From positions 124,001 to 188,000 of the forward strand of contig JAEHOE010000156.1 in the NCBI GenBank assembly GCA_016858145.1: DNA of 64,000 bases, written 5' to 3'. The translations under genes and the position numbers were made by a program. This document shows positions 1-12,200 of the stretch, piece by piece. The stretch's first letter is position 1; every line of letters starts with the position of its first letter. Source of the DNA: Edaphochlamys debaryana (lineage: Eukaryota; Chlorophyta; Chlorophyceae; Chlamydomonadales). Under the pieces are notes generated by a model, which made no database searches, had not been told where the DNA came from, and was given only the letters and a program-made list of their open reading frames with translations.

Positions 1-3000
1 CCTCGGAGGCGGAGGCGTCGGGCAGGTTGAGGACCACGATCTCGCCCAGCAGCGAGCCCACCACTAGCAGCGGGTGCAGGGCTGGGGCGCGAGATGGAAC
101 ACGGTAAAAGGGAGGATTATGAGATCAGAAAAGAGTGCAGGGCTGGGGTCACAGGTTTGGGAGCAATTGCGTGTGGCCTTAGCCAGTCCAGTGCGATCAA
201 AGGGAGCAGGCCGCGCTCAGCAGCCAGACTCACTCCCCGGCTCCGGCGGCGCCCAGGCCAGGTGCTTGGGCTCGCGAATGGCGTAGAAGCCCAGCAGCCG
301 CATGGACAACTGGTGGCCCAGCACCATGACGCGGAGGAAGGCGATGCGGCCCTCGGGGGCGCACGACACGGCGCAGTACTGGCCCTCCTGCGGTACGTAC
401 GGGGTACGGCAGGGGGTGCGGGAGGAGCATTGGTAAGCCCCCGTTGGCACTAAGGTTGCCCCCTCCTACTCTTCACGGTATGCGAGGGGGGCCCAAGGGT
501 AGCGTAGCCGCGCCGGGACGCGCGCCCCGGTGCCCACTCGCTCACCGGTGAGAAGGCGGCCGCCGTGACCGGCCCATCGAACAGGCGCACGTCCCAGGTG
601 GAGGCCAGGCTCTTGGCCAGCTGGTTCAGATCGGCGGCGTCGGCGGCGTTGGTGGGCACCTGCGGGCGTGGCGCAGGGGGCCCGATGGGCACCAACTACC
701 TTCCAGCTGTTCAAGCTTTCGCCCCTTTGGTGGGGCGCCGTTGGTCGTGCGAGCTATCTAGCTGGGTACGGCTATCTCTCCAGCTTCGGCTGGACCACAT
801 AGCATCCTTTCCACCAATCCTCCCTCGCTCCTCTCAGCCCTTACCTGGTCTGCGTTCACCAGCTGCACCACGCCCCCGGCGGTGCCCAGCAGGAAGGCGG
901 GCGGCAGGCTGGGCCTGCGGGGCCCCGCCCCGTCCCGCTCGGGGGAGCCGGGGGCCTGCCCGGAGCCGTCCGTGAGTGCCGAGGCCGGGGCCGCCGCGGT
1001 GTGGGAGGGCGGCGATGGAGCCTGCAAAGTAGAGAGAAACCGGGGTCGAAGAGGAGGCAGCTCAGGCAGCGCATTCACATGCACAGGGCTAACTGATCGA
1101 CCTGGCAGAGCGGGCTTGTAGGGTGCCTGCTCATTGCCGAAACTCCTCCCCTCTCTCTGCAATCTGGCTCGGCCCACTCTCTGCCGCCCTCAGTCCCTGC
1201 CCCCTCACCCCACCCACCTGCAGGGCCGCCATGCAAGTCACGGGCTGCCCCACGTGCCACATGGCCTCCAGCACAAGGGCGGGGCTGCCGTACATGGCCT
1301 CATCGGGGGGGTCCATGTCGGAGGCGATGTAGCTGCGGCCAGGACAACGGGGGAGGGCAAGGTCACCAAGATGGAGACGCTGGAATGCGCACGTCCCGTT
1401 CGATGCCACCTGTCCTGTTGGCCCCATCCTAGGCCTATCCTGTTGGCCCCATCCTTGGCCATCATTGGTCAGCTACCGGTAACCCAGCCCAGCCCCCACC
1501 ACCAACCCCTGCGAGCCCCCTCACCTCCACATGCGCACGGTGCCGTCCCCCCCGCCCGTCACCAGGCGGCTGGCGGACAGCCACAGCGAGGCGCTGATGC
1601 GGCCGCGGTGGAAGCGGGCGATCTCCATCACCTGATGCGGATGACACGTTTCCAGTCATCAAGTTCAATATCAGATCAGATGACCCCCGCAAGAATGCAA
1701 CGGCCAAGACAAGCCCCCGGGTGGCTCATTACGACAGCGCCACAACAACAGGTAACATGCCCGGCCGTTCCCATCCAGACCGCCCCCACCTGCACCGGAG
1801 CGCCCTTGCTGGCGTAGCCGGACCCGTCGCCGCCCTGCAGCAGCGCCGCGCCCATGCCCGTCTTGGAGCCGCTGCGGCTGTGGGGCAGGTGGCTGGGCGA
1901 GTTGGCACCGGTCCCAGAGGTGCCGAGCGCAAAGGGCGAGGGCGGGAGCGTCGGGTCCGGCCCTGAGATCAGACCCGTGCCGCTCGTACGTAGGGTGCCC
2001 AGGGTGCTGTTGGAGGAGCGGGTGAGGTGGCCGGTGGCAGTGCCGGTGCCGGGGGAGGGGCAGGAGGTGGAGGCGAGGCAGAGGGAGCCGTCGCCGGACG
2101 CGATGGCCAGCGAGGCGAAGGAGGGCGAGGGCACGGCCCGGACGATGGAGCGCAGGGGCAGCACCGCCGAGCCCACGGGGCGCAGGTCGTTGGGGGAGAG
2201 CCACAGCAGCTGAGCAGAGGTGTTGGCGTCTGCGGAGGCGGGTGGGTGGCGGCGAGATGTGGTTAGCCCCAGCAGCCGGCAGTGTAGGATTGCCTCTCGG
2301 CCTCAACACAGCTGTCCCAGACGCCAAGGCAGGACCCGAACCGGTGGCCCGCATACCCCTTCGAGGACGGTCGCTGGCCCCATCCCTACCCAGGGTCTCA
2401 CCTCCCGCCAGCACCAGCAGCACGTGCGCCGCCGTAACGACCACCGCCGCCACACCGGTCCGCGGCGGCGCCGGCCCCGCCGCCACCGTCACCGCCGAGT
2501 GCAGCGCCGCCGGCGGCGCCAGCATCATGGCCAGCGGCGGCGGCAGCGTCACGGCCGGCGGCGGCGGCGACGGCGGGCCGTACAGCAGCTCCGCCACGTG
2601 ACCGCCGCTCGGCTGTACGCCCCATCCCGTGACCGGCACAGCCGGCGGCGCCGCGCCGCGCACGCCAAGCAGCCGCCCCGCGCTGGTCCCCAGCAGCAGC
2701 GTTCCGTTGGGCGTCCAGGCCAGACTGGTGAGCCGTTCGCCTTCCGCCAGCAGCGACAGCTCCACCTCAGATTGCCGTACGACATACGAGCCGCACATGG
2801 GCTCGGCCCAGATCACGCGCGCGGCGGCGGGGCCGGCCACGGCGAAGACGTCCGAGTTGATGGGGAAGAAGGCGGGGTCGATGGGCGCCGACCCGGGTGC
2901 CAGGCCGCCCGCCAGGGGCATGCCCGGCCCCAGGGAGTCCGGCAGCGGCACCCGGATGAGGGAGTCCTTGGAGTCCACGTCCCACACATCCAGCTGGTTG

Positions 3001-4115
3001 TCTGCGGTGAAAGGATACAACGCAACGCAACACAAGTTAAATCGGGCGGTGAAGTTGGGGACGAAGACCTTACCACAGTCCAGCATGTTCATGGGGGCCA
3101 AGGAGGAGTGGACCAGGCGGGCAGGCTGGGCCCGGGCCCGGGCCCGGGCCCGAGGGCCCGAGCCTCCCCCGGCCCACGAGGCCTCACCCGGCAGCCCCCC
3201 GATGGTCAGCAGCCGGGTGCCGTCCGCGTTGAAGGCCAGCGTCGCGAACTCCAGGTGCTTGTTGGTGAAGTCCTGGGGGGGGAGAGGGGAGGGGAGCGGT
3301 GGAGTTCAGGGGGAGAGGGAGGGAGCGAGGTGGGCCAGCGGCCTGGCCAGGTCCCCGCACGAGCCTCAGCTCTTAGCGCGCAGCGCTCCTGGTCCCCGCA
3401 GAAGCACGGCGCCGAGTACCCCAGCGCACGCCAGCGGGCTGGTCCCTGTATCAAGGCTAGTGGCTCCTCCAGCGCCCCACCGGCCCCCGCGCGGCCACGG
3501 CCGGGCTGCTGGTCCCTGCAGCTGAGGCCAGCAGACGCCAGCGGGCTGGTCCCTGTTGAGACCAAGGGTCCCTCTCAGCGCCCCACTTCTGCCCAGCTCC
3601 GCACCTTGATGGTGGACGCGGGCTGCAGCGACTCCCCGCTGACCACCTGCACCGCCTGCCCCTTGTCGCCCGCCTGCACGTAGGCCAGCAGCTGTGCGCC
3701 GGGGCAGGCGGCCAGCACGGCCGGGGCCACGTTGGGCGTGGGCAGGCCGATGCCCTCGGTGAGCGTCCAGATGTGCCGCTGCAGGGAGGGGGAGGAGGGG
3801 TGTGTGTGGTGGGGAGAGGTGAGGGACGGAATGGAAGGGCGGGAGGCCTGGAGCACGGGTGCTGGTGTCGACCCGCTGTGACATCCCACCCCTTGCCGGC
3901 TGGGCAACCCTTTGGCCGCACCCCTCCTTCCACGCCTTCTGTGTATTGCTATGTGGCACTGCTGGCGTTCCTGCCCTGGCTGCATGGCCCACCTGGATGC
4001 CGGCCGTGGTGTCGTGGGCCACGACCCCATGGCCCGTGGCGTAGGCGAGGGAGTACTCGTCAAGGAAGCACACCCTCCCGCCGTAGCCAGCGGTGGTGAT
4101 GGATATGACGTCCAT
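1..4115 (-). CDS. WD40-repeat cilia/flagella-associated protein, CFAP43/44/57-like (3' part beyond the window)
   Basis: Eleven exons can be placed: 3993-4115, 3605-3778, 3188-3272, 2402-3001, 1790-2229, 1525-1631, 1218-1332, 845-1021, 546-659, 234-387 and 1-81 (open at the edge), giving the first ~723 residues. All splice phases agree, and an in-frame TGA precedes the ATG, fixing the start. The protein opens with a beta-propeller pattern (GGRVCFLDEYSLAYATGHGV, then blades with DNQLDVWD, TSLAWTPNGTLLLGT, GGGDGTVRMW and TWDVRLFDGPVTAAAFSP). A Ser/Gly/Pro-rich insert lies at about 350-470. The N-terminal 'life-history of the propeller' layout, a GIG motif and an ATLAFNADG blade resemble the axonemal CFAP43/CFAP44/CFAP57 family, which tether inner-arm dyneins or act in the regulatory complex. 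That family call is inferred; the paralogue cannot be chosen because the C-terminal coiled coil is off the window. It is head-to-head with a second ciliary gene, which supports an axonemal role. Confidence 0.7.
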
Positions 4116-4696
4116 CCCCTCGCGTCAGCAGCTTCAGTGCGCCGCGGTGAAGGCTAGGACATGCTCGGGCGCGGGGTCGCGGCCGCGGGTAGGCGACTTC
4201 GCGGCCACTTGAGCCGCGATTCCATATATGGATGCAATAGCAATGTCAGATGTGCCTGAGTCAAAGGCTATTTCGCTGTGGGTGAGCGGCCTGCTTTCGT
4301 AGTGTCGCCAAGTGTTGTGCTCTCGGGTCAGGAGGCAGCCAGGGCAGCTATTTTGCGTGTATGCAGGTAGCTTGCAAGCAGCGTGGTTCTGATTGAAGCG
4401 CGTTCTTAACTCCCGTACTCGCAATTGGACTAGTGTCGCAGGGCCTCCTCGCGGCCTCTGGACACCATACGGGCACATCGACAAGCAAGCACATCCAACA
4501 GGATATCGAGCGTAACTTTTAGGAGGACAAACAAGAGCATCCGCGTTCTTCGAAGACCTTTGAGCTCAACCGGCACAGCCTAGGCGCAAGCTCGCTCGCT
4601 TCTGAAGCCTCCATGCGATACCCAACCTGTAGTAAACAACCCTGGCATGGCTAAAGGCTAGAAGCAAGCTCGGAAGTTCAGCGAGGAAGCGGGGCC
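4116..4696. promoter_or_regulatory. Shared divergent promoter region of two ciliary-type genes
   Basis: This 581-bp stretch separates the start codons of the WD40 gene (minus) and the TPR gene (plus), so it must hold both 5' UTRs and both promoters. It is visibly less GC-rich than the flanking coding DNA. No convincing TATA box or known ciliary-gene motif was recognised by eye. Shared control is inferred from the arrangement. Confidence 0.55.
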
Positions 4697-7251
4697 ATGG
4701 CGACGCTTGTAGCAACCCCGCAAGACGTGGGCTCGCGGGGACTGACGTCTCGAGAAGCAAACGGCGGGAGCCGTGACGGAAAGCGGACCTTCAAGGAGAA
4801 GCTGCATGGCCTCATCGCGGAGGCAGAGGCCGCCGAGGCGCAGGCCTACCGTGAGGCACAGCTAGCGGACAAGAAATCGCTATGCATCCAGCTGCTGGTG
4901 GAGGGCCGACCACAGGCGTTCGTGGACTTCTTCAGCCTCACGCACAACGGCACGCCCGCACCTCCCCTGGGGCTGGAAGGGGGCGAGTCCACGTCCGGGC
5001 AAGATGAGGACGTGCCCCAGGAGGCCCTCGGGTTGCTGCGAGTTGAGCTCTTGAAGGCGGACAATGCTTTGCGGACAGGGGACACGCAGGCGGTGTATGC
5101 CGCCTACAAGAACCTGGCAAAGTACTTCGCCCAGATCGGGCGGCTGCAGAAGGCCGAGTTCTTCTTCCGGCGTTGCCTGCGACTGTCACAAGACACGCAG
5201 GTGTGGAAGGCGCAGAGCAGGGGCAGGGGAGGCACACAGCATCGACCTGTTACTGTCAGGGACAGGGTGGGAGGCAGCGCAAACAAACATGCCGGGGCTG
5301 CTGGGGACAGGGGGTGGGCGCTGCCGCTGCCGCTGCCGCTGCCTCAGCCACCGTGCCGTCGCCTCCGCATCCCGGAGGGCCCAGTAGGCACTGCACACGG
5401 CCGCTGGCGCCACGCAGTCTGCCCTATCAAACCCCGCTCCTCAAACCCTCGCATCCCTTCCTCCTCACCGCAGTGGCTGGCTGGCGAGCTGGAGGCGAAC
5501 CTGGCCCTGGGGGTGGTGTACGAGGAGCTCCAGCAGACGGAGGCGGCCATCGAGTGCTACGAGCGGCGGCTGTCGCTGGCGCAGGTGGGCGCGACGCAGA
5601 AGGCGCAAGGGGGGCCGGCCATGGGAGCCAGGGGCACCAGGGGGCTTGGTTGGGTGCCAGTGGGCTCCTGCAGCACAGCCCCTGGGTGTGGGGGCAAGGC
5701 GGTGGGGTGGGTGGCGAGGGGCAGGCGGGCGCTGCCCGGGGCGCCTGTGCCGCAGCGACCCTGGTCCGTGCCGGGACGCGAAGAAAGGCCGCGCCATGAT
5801 ACCGGTACCCATAGGCCTTCATAACGCTCTGAGGGACATGCGGACTGCGTGCTACGCCGTGCTCTTTGCCTTGCCCTAGTCCGACCGACCGCATGTCCTC
5901 ACCCCCGTCTCAACCCCCGCCCCTGCCCCCTCCTCCCAGGACCACGCCCTGGGTCTGGAGAAGGACACGGCCTACGCCAACCTCACCGCCGTGTACCTGC
6001 GCCAGGCGGAGGTGCAGGAGGGCTCGGGGCCCGGCATGTACGACGCAGCCATTGCGTCGTACAACAAGTGCCTGTCGGCGGCGGAGCGGTCGGGGGACAT
6101 GGCCACGGCCGCAAAGGCCAACTACCGGATAGGTGGGCGCGGGGGTGGAGGGGTGGACGGACGGTGGAGAGGGCGCGGTGCCGAAGGAGCTGACATGGGC
6201 GGGACGTGAGCAACACGGGACGGCAGGGGTGAACATGGGAGGCGGCGGCGGCTGCCAGAGCTGGGTTGGGGTTGGGGGCTCAAAGCGCAGGGATGGGATG
6301 CGCTGGGTCGTGGTACCCTCCACTGCTTGCCGAATCTACGTGCCGGCCCGCCGACTCGGGGGTGTGCGCTGGGCTGGGGCTGCCATGAAAACCTGCTGGG
6401 ATACGGCACGCTGCATGGCGCACTCTCAGGGGGTGCCCTAGCCTCTAGCCTACTTGGTATCTGGCACGACACCCTATGGGCCCTTGAGCTGCTCTCTCAC
6501 CCTCCATATCTGTCCTTCTCATCCGTCTCCCACCCGCCCCCCAGGCATGCTGTACAAGGAGCAGGCCAAGCACCCCGAGGCCATCCACTACCTGCGCCAG
6601 TTCATAGAGCTGGCCCCGCACATGCCCGACAAGGCCGCGGTGGGCACCGCCTACACAGCCTTCTCGGCCTGCCTCAAGGAGATGGGGGACGCGGAGGGGG
6701 CCGTGCGGTGCCTGGAGGTGAGGAGGGCACAGTGTTGGGGCGGGCAGACGATGGGCTGGGATGTGCGAGGCGTTGTCGAGGGATACTGCATTGTTGCTCG
6801 AGGGCTTAAGCGGGGGGTCAAGGGGGAGCGGCGGGGTCTGCGAGGGTCATGGGCTGTGCGCAGGCGCGTCAAACCTCAGATGGTGAGCCCTCACTCGCCG
6901 CTCTGGTCAGCACTGACCTGTACCGGTCTGAACCTTGTCCCTCTCCTTCCCTCTCAGGAGTACCTGCAGCTCGCCCGCGGGGGCGACCAGCACGGCACCG
7001 CGCTGGCCTCGTGCGCGCTCGGCATCGCGCTGTACGAGCAGGGCGATCTGGACGGCGCGGTGTCGTACTTCGAGAAGTTCTTCGAGACGGCCCGCACGCT
7101 GTCCGACCGCCGCATGCTGGACACGGCGCGCGTGAACCTGGGCGTGGCGAGGGGCGCGCTGCGCATGGGCAGCTGGATGCAGGTGGTGGCGTCCAACCTG
7201 CCAAAGCTCATTGCGTGGAAGGGCTCGCGCGTGCCCTTCACCGACCACTGA
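4697..7251 (+). CDS. TPR-repeat protein, TTC29-like (probable inner-arm dynein p44 counterpart)
   Basis: Five exons: 4697-5200, 5474-5584, 5940-6132, 6545-6717 and 6958-7251. They give a 424-residue protein of about 46 kDa, starting at an ATG in good context (GCCATGG). The N-terminal ~100 residues are charged and helical (KLHGLIAEAEAAEAQAYREA, then SLCIQLLVEGRPQAFVDFF). From ~110 to ~400 there are repeated TPR helices such as AVYAAYKNLAKYFAQIGRLQ, ANLALGVVYEELQQTEAAIE, YDAAIASYNKCLSAAERSGD, HPEAIHYLRQFIELAP and SCALGIALYEQGDLDGAVSY. Human TTC29, an axonemal TPR protein, has the same size and an SxxxLLxEGxPxAFxxFF-type N-terminus; its Chlamydomonas counterpart is the p44 subunit associated with inner-arm dynein d (family knowledge). 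The exact identification is an inference from pattern and size. The divergent ciliary neighbour is consistent with it. Confidence 0.8.
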
Positions 7252-7384
7252 GGTGCAGAGGAGGACTGGGAGGTGGGATGAGGACTGGGAGGTGGTGTGC
7301 CGACCACTGATCGAGGGGCGGTCGGGGCTCGGGGTTGAAGGCAGGCGTACGATGCAGGGAGGCATGCACGAGGGCAACAGTCGC

Positions 7385-7545
7385 TGTAACAGTCGCCTGC
7401 AGCCAATGACATGACGGCGGTCGGGTGGTCGGAAAGGGGGTGGGGCGTTGCGTGGGAGGAGCAGGCACGGTAGGGGAAGGATCCTGTGTGGAGGAGCGAA
7501 AGCAGAGCCCGGCGCTGGTCAAAGCCGCTTACGTTCTCAGTGTAA
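7385..7545 (+). terminator. TGTAA poly(A) signals for the TTC29-like gene
   Basis: TGTAA, the usual poly(A) signal of Chlamydomonas nuclear genes, occurs on the plus strand at 7385-7389 and 7541-7545, 134 and 290 nt past the stop codon. Either could end the transcript; the second fits a typical algal 3' UTR length. Confidence 0.5.
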
Positions 7546-7850
7546 CGGGACTAACAACAATGGAGGCCCTCCTCGAAGGCATCTTGTGCTCGACACGGCC
7601 CCACACAGCAGCCTGTGCCATCGGCCCCTCACATCCAGCGCTTCGTCAGGGAGGGAGGGGAGAACCGAGAGGCAGAGGGGTGAGACTGCTTCGTGCTGTC
7701 GGTTGGGCTGTGTGCCTGTCCGCCGCCCAGGTCTGCGGCTTTCGGTACTCGCGTGTGCACATGTCCACTCGAGGACAAGGCACAGCTCGACCCATGCAGG
7801 GAAAGCCGGGGGACGCCCGGGGTCTTCAGCACCAGTTCCCCGCCTTTGAG

Positions 7851-7855
7851 TTACA
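7851..7855 (-). terminator. TGTAA poly(A) signal for the U-box/ankyrin gene
   Basis: Plus-strand TTACA reads TGTAA on the minus strand, about 500 nt beyond the stop codon of the U-box/ankyrin gene. The two genes converge, so 7252-8350 holds two 3' UTRs and shows no further coding sequence. Confidence 0.4.
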
Positions 7856-8350
7856 AGTGTCTGAAGGACGGAGGAAGAACGTTTATTTGGGTCCGCCCGG
7901 CTTCAAAGCCAACTTCAAGAACAAAGCACACGTAGCACAAGCCGCTCGCTGAGCACGCCTCTCTCTGCAGATGTCAATACATCCACACCTGGCCCCGCCG
8001 GCCCCACCCCGAGGTACCGTAATGTCATCCCGGCGCCTCCCCACAGCCACCGCGTCCCCGGTCGGGCGGGGCTGAGCGTACTGACCCCCCAGCCACACTA
8101 GGCCTCGTCTATCCCTGGGTCCGCTACTGACGTGCCACAGTCCCCCTCAAGGTCTCTCACCACCGGATCAGCAAAGTGGCACTGCCACCGTGGCACGCTG
8201 GCGGCGGTAGCTTAGCTAGGTACGTACCGCCCAAGCAGATGCTGTTCCCGCCTCTGCTCTCTCGCCTCCGTCCCCCATCCAGCCGCCCTCACGCACGGCA
8301 GTACCGCCGCCTCGCTCCACATCGTTCTCCCTAGCCTGCAGGATGCAGTG

Positions 8351-11300
8351 CTAAATCTTGAGCAGCTGGGCAATCTTCTTGTGTCCCATCCTCTTTGCCC
8401 ATTCCCGGGCAGTCTTGCCTTTCTGTGGGACAGGGCGGGACGGAAGCGGGGAACGAACAAGGTTGCTCGCTGTGCCTACACACAGTCCTAGCGCGCTGCT
8501 GTCAGCTGGACGCGGCTGGCTGGCAACTCACTCCTAGCTCCCGCTCCCGCCCGGCAATGATGCCGAAACGTAAAGGGTTCCGGCACTACCAGGGCTACTT
8601 CAAATGCCGTCCTAGCTTAGGCCGGGCGCTGCTGCCGGGGCTTAATGTATGGGTTCGGGACTCACACATCTGTCTCTAGCCTCGAGGTTGGCTCCCGCGG
8701 CCACTAGGACACGGACTGTGTCCAGGTGGCCGTGCATGGCTGCTGCCATTAAGGGGTTTATGCCGTCCTGAGGTGGAGGGTTCAAAGGTGGGCGGCGCGG
8801 ATGGGAGGAGGGTTGGAGGGTTGGAGATGAAAGGGTGTGGAATGGCGGGGCACGCAATCAAAAGTCTCCATCCAGCCGCCGTGTGCTGCAAGCCAGTCGT
8901 TAAGCGCTTCCCGCACCTCTCTGCAGGCATCGATGTCGGGCCGTACGGAGAGCAGCTCCACCACCGTGTCCGTGTGGCCGTACCAGGCGGCAAAAAAGAG
9001 AGGCGTGGCCCCGTCCTGCGTGAATTTCGTCAGGAAAGGCGGGTGCTGTCAACTCTGGCACACATTGCCCGAGTTCCTGCATGTGCCGGTGCAGGGGTAG
9101 GTTCAAGCACCGGGAGGTGGCGAGGAGATGACCTGTTGGGTTGCTTGTGCTTGGCGGTATGCGGGTGCGGTTAGTAATAAGGTGCCACGTACGACGCCTC
9201 ATCACCTCGTGGGATGCATTGGGGTCTGCCCCCGCAGAGAGGAGCGCTCGGACCACCTCCGTGAAGCCATTCTCAGCAGCGGTATGCAGCGGGGTGATCT
9301 CAATCTGCATGGGGGATACAAGAGATGATGCATGGTGTACATGTCCCCTCCCTAGCTGCCCGACTCGGGTACGCCCTCAGCTTTGCCCTGAGCGCTGACC
9401 TCTCTGAGACGCGCCTCTGTGTTTGCCCCCGCATCAAGGAGGACCTCGACAGTATCGGTGAAGCAGCCCATGACTGCAAAGTAGAGCGCAGTGGCGGCAT
9501 CGGACTGTGGTCGGAGAGGAAGGAGGGGCGGGGCGGGGGAGGGGGAAGGGTTGAAGTTCAGCTGTGTGCTGTGAGCTGTGACGGCACGTGCTCAATACCT
9601 TGCTGAGTACCCTCCCCCTTGCCCTGCACCCTCGCTCCGTCCCAGCCCACTTACTGGCCTGGCTGCGTCCTTGCTTGCCCCAGCCGCGAGGAGCACCCTG
9701 ACGGCCTCCACGTGGCCATGGGCCGCGGCAAAGTGGAGAGCGGTAGTGCCATCCTGCATAGAAAGAGCTTGTTGAGCGAGTGGTTGGGCGCGATCGGTCC
9801 CAGCCCCACCCCGCCCCAGCTGGACGTGGCCTGAACGCGGTGTACGTGTAGCGTCCGCACCCCCATCTATCTATCTACCCCAGTACCCCTCCACCTTGAC
9901 TCCCCCATCCACCGTCCCGCACCTCGTCTCTGGCGTCCACATCCACGCCCGACGCCAGCACCCTGCGCAGCGCTCCCACGTCTCCCGCCTCGGCCGCATC
10001 CCAAAGCTTGCATGGGTCCACCCGCACCCCTGCCTGCTGAGAGGCTTCGGGGCCTGCAGCCGGTGCAGTAGGGGGACCGCCGGGATCCGTCGGACTACCG
10101 GAGGTCAACATGCCCAGTGCGGCTGGCCGCGGCCCGGCCGTAACGGGCAGGTCGTCCGCCTGGTCGTGCGTGAGGCCTGTGCCGAGCAGCCACTCCTCGA
10201 TGGCGTCCCGGAGGCCCCGGTTGGGCGCAAGCGCCCGGGTGCGAAGCTGCGAGTCTGCGGCGCCGATGCAAGGACACAAGGGGCATGTAAGGATTGCTTG
10301 TTTTGAGGGTTTCAGCACAGAAATCAGGCTACCACGGGTAGGAAGCTGCAGGGACGGACCCCAGTCGAGATTGCCAAGCCGAAGGCCTCGGCCCCCAGTG
10401 TTGTTGTTATTTGTGGGGCGGGGCTCGACTCACTGGTGAGGGGGTCGGTGTTCCGTGCGTAGAGGTGGCACTCGATGGCGCCGCGCTCAAAGGAGCAGCC
10501 CGTCTCCACAAGGACCACGGGGTCGCGCATCACGCACCGGGTGATGGGGCACGCGAACGACAGAGGCACACAGCGCGGCGGCGCTCTACCCCTGTCGCTG
10601 CCGTTACTGCTGCCGCTGCTGCCGGTGGCGCTGCCGCTGTCTTTACTGCTGCTCCGATGGCTGCCTGCATCCTCATCATCAGCTGAAGATTCGCCGCCCA
10701 ACCGCAGGACGTTCATGGCTTGCTCCAACCCAAGGACGTGTCGGCGCCCTCCGCGCCGCCAGCCCCACCGCTGGCATCGCCTGGGGACCTGCGCCCGGTA
10801 AAGCGCTCCCGCTGCGGCTTTGTTCCTTTCCTTGTGTGGGTCCGCCCCCTCCTGCTGCTGCAGGGCCTGCATGAGGTAGGGGGGAAGGGATATGGTGTCG
10901 TCAGAAAGAATCGCGGGCCATTTCATGCTTACGGTAGGGCAAGGCGGACCCACGCCGTGTGAGATTCACAGCCCCGCCGGGCGCTTGTGATGTGTACGGG
11001 CAGTCATGGGATCATTGGGATGTGGCTTGGGGGCCGTTGGGTGGGTAGGGCAGTGCGGGCAGTACGGGCACCCATGGGATATCCGCGGCATGGCCACCCC
11101 GGGCGGTTGACAGCACCGCAAGCACCGCTCACAGCCAATGATGGAACTTAGAAGACTGGGCTCTGCGCAAGTGCCACGTACTCACCAGCTGTGACGGGCC
11201 CTCGCCCTCTCCGCCTGCGGCTTGAACGAGGCCCGCATGCCGTGGGCCGCCAGGAACCACCCTCCCCAGCTCCATGTCCCGTTGGGCGCTGCACTGCTGG

Positions 11301-12200
11301 CTGCTGGCCCCCAGCCGCCGAACCTCCCCACGCGTGGCTGTTGCTTGCACGTCCATACTGCGAAGGACCTGCGTCCGGAGTCAAAGGCATGGATGACAGG
11401 GGGATAACACACCGACTCCCACCCAACGCATGGACCGGGTGCCCGCAGGCCGGCTTGGCGGGGAAGTGGGAAACAGGGCCTTGACGCCGCCCTCGCGCCG
11501 CGCAGCTGCCACAGCCGTACTTAGGCCTTACCTCCAGACCCTGTTGTACGGAATCGAACTCCCGCTTGAGCTCCGAATCCTGGCGCAGCCCCAGGACGGA
11601 CTGCAGTGGACCCAGCGACTCAGCTACGCTTGTGGTGACCGCCTTGAGGCTCGCTACATAGTCACCTGCGGGCCGAGGGCCGGAACAGTTGCCTCTTTAC
11701 GTAACAGCAAGCGCTGTGGTCTACATGGCGCTGTGGCCCCTTCCTCAGGGGGCAGCTGGGCCCTCCTTGGGCCAGTGGGCCCACGAGTGGGCCTTGGTCG
11801 GGCCTCACTCGGTACTGGGCTCAACCCACCTGAACGGATGGACGTGTGCACCTTGCCCCCCGATCCCAGCTTCTCCGCCACTTGCAAGCAATCTGTCAGG
11901 CAGGTGAGGACGTTCTGCGTGCGCAATCGCAGTGGTGAGGGAAGGATGGTGCGCACGCACGCACGAAGCATACACACGGTGCCCGCTTGCGACACCCAGA
12001 GAGCTGTGTAAGTCGCAGCTTGCACTAACCTGCAGCGAGTGCCCAGCCTGGGCCCGGCGGTGGTCGCTCCCACATTGCTGTAGGTCGTCGCTCGCAAGCT
12101 CCACGACACTCTGAGCAGCCCGCAGCTGTCTAGATATTACGACTACGTCTCGCTTGAACTCTATCTGTTCCCCGAGCTCGTTAACGACCATCGTCGACAT
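8351..12200 (-). CDS. U-box and ankyrin-repeat protein, probable E3 ubiquitin ligase
   Basis: Twelve exons: 12030-12200, 11830-11914, 11532-11665, 11186-11368, 10434-10866, 9923-10254, 9655-9753, 9400-9504, 9206-9304, 8917-9015, 8666-8767 and 8351-8422. They close in frame at 637 residues. Residues 1-190 are helical (LGEQIEFKRDVVVISRQLRA, SDSELKREF-like stretches), possibly a four-helix U-box N-terminal domain. The U-box is at ~289-356, with SFACPITRCVMRDPVVLVET, GCSFERGAIECHL and, across the next splice, DPLTNSQL..LAPNRGLRDAIEEW. U-boxes bind an E2 without zinc. Six or seven ankyrin repeats follow from ~415 to the end (DGTTALHFAAAHGHVEAVRV, ITPLHTAAENGFTEVVRALL, DGATPLFFAAWYGHTDTVVE, INPLMAAAMHGHLDTVRVLV), giving a substrate-binding surface. 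Several ankyrin exons are exactly 99 nt. The first-exon ATG is the first available; N-terminal exons 2-4 are less certain than the rest. Substrate and pathway are unknown. Confidence 0.8.

Noticed and set aside
3130..3160. GGGCCC tandem block as a regulatory site
   Set aside because: It is a simple repeat inside an intron of the WD40 gene; nothing else supports a role.
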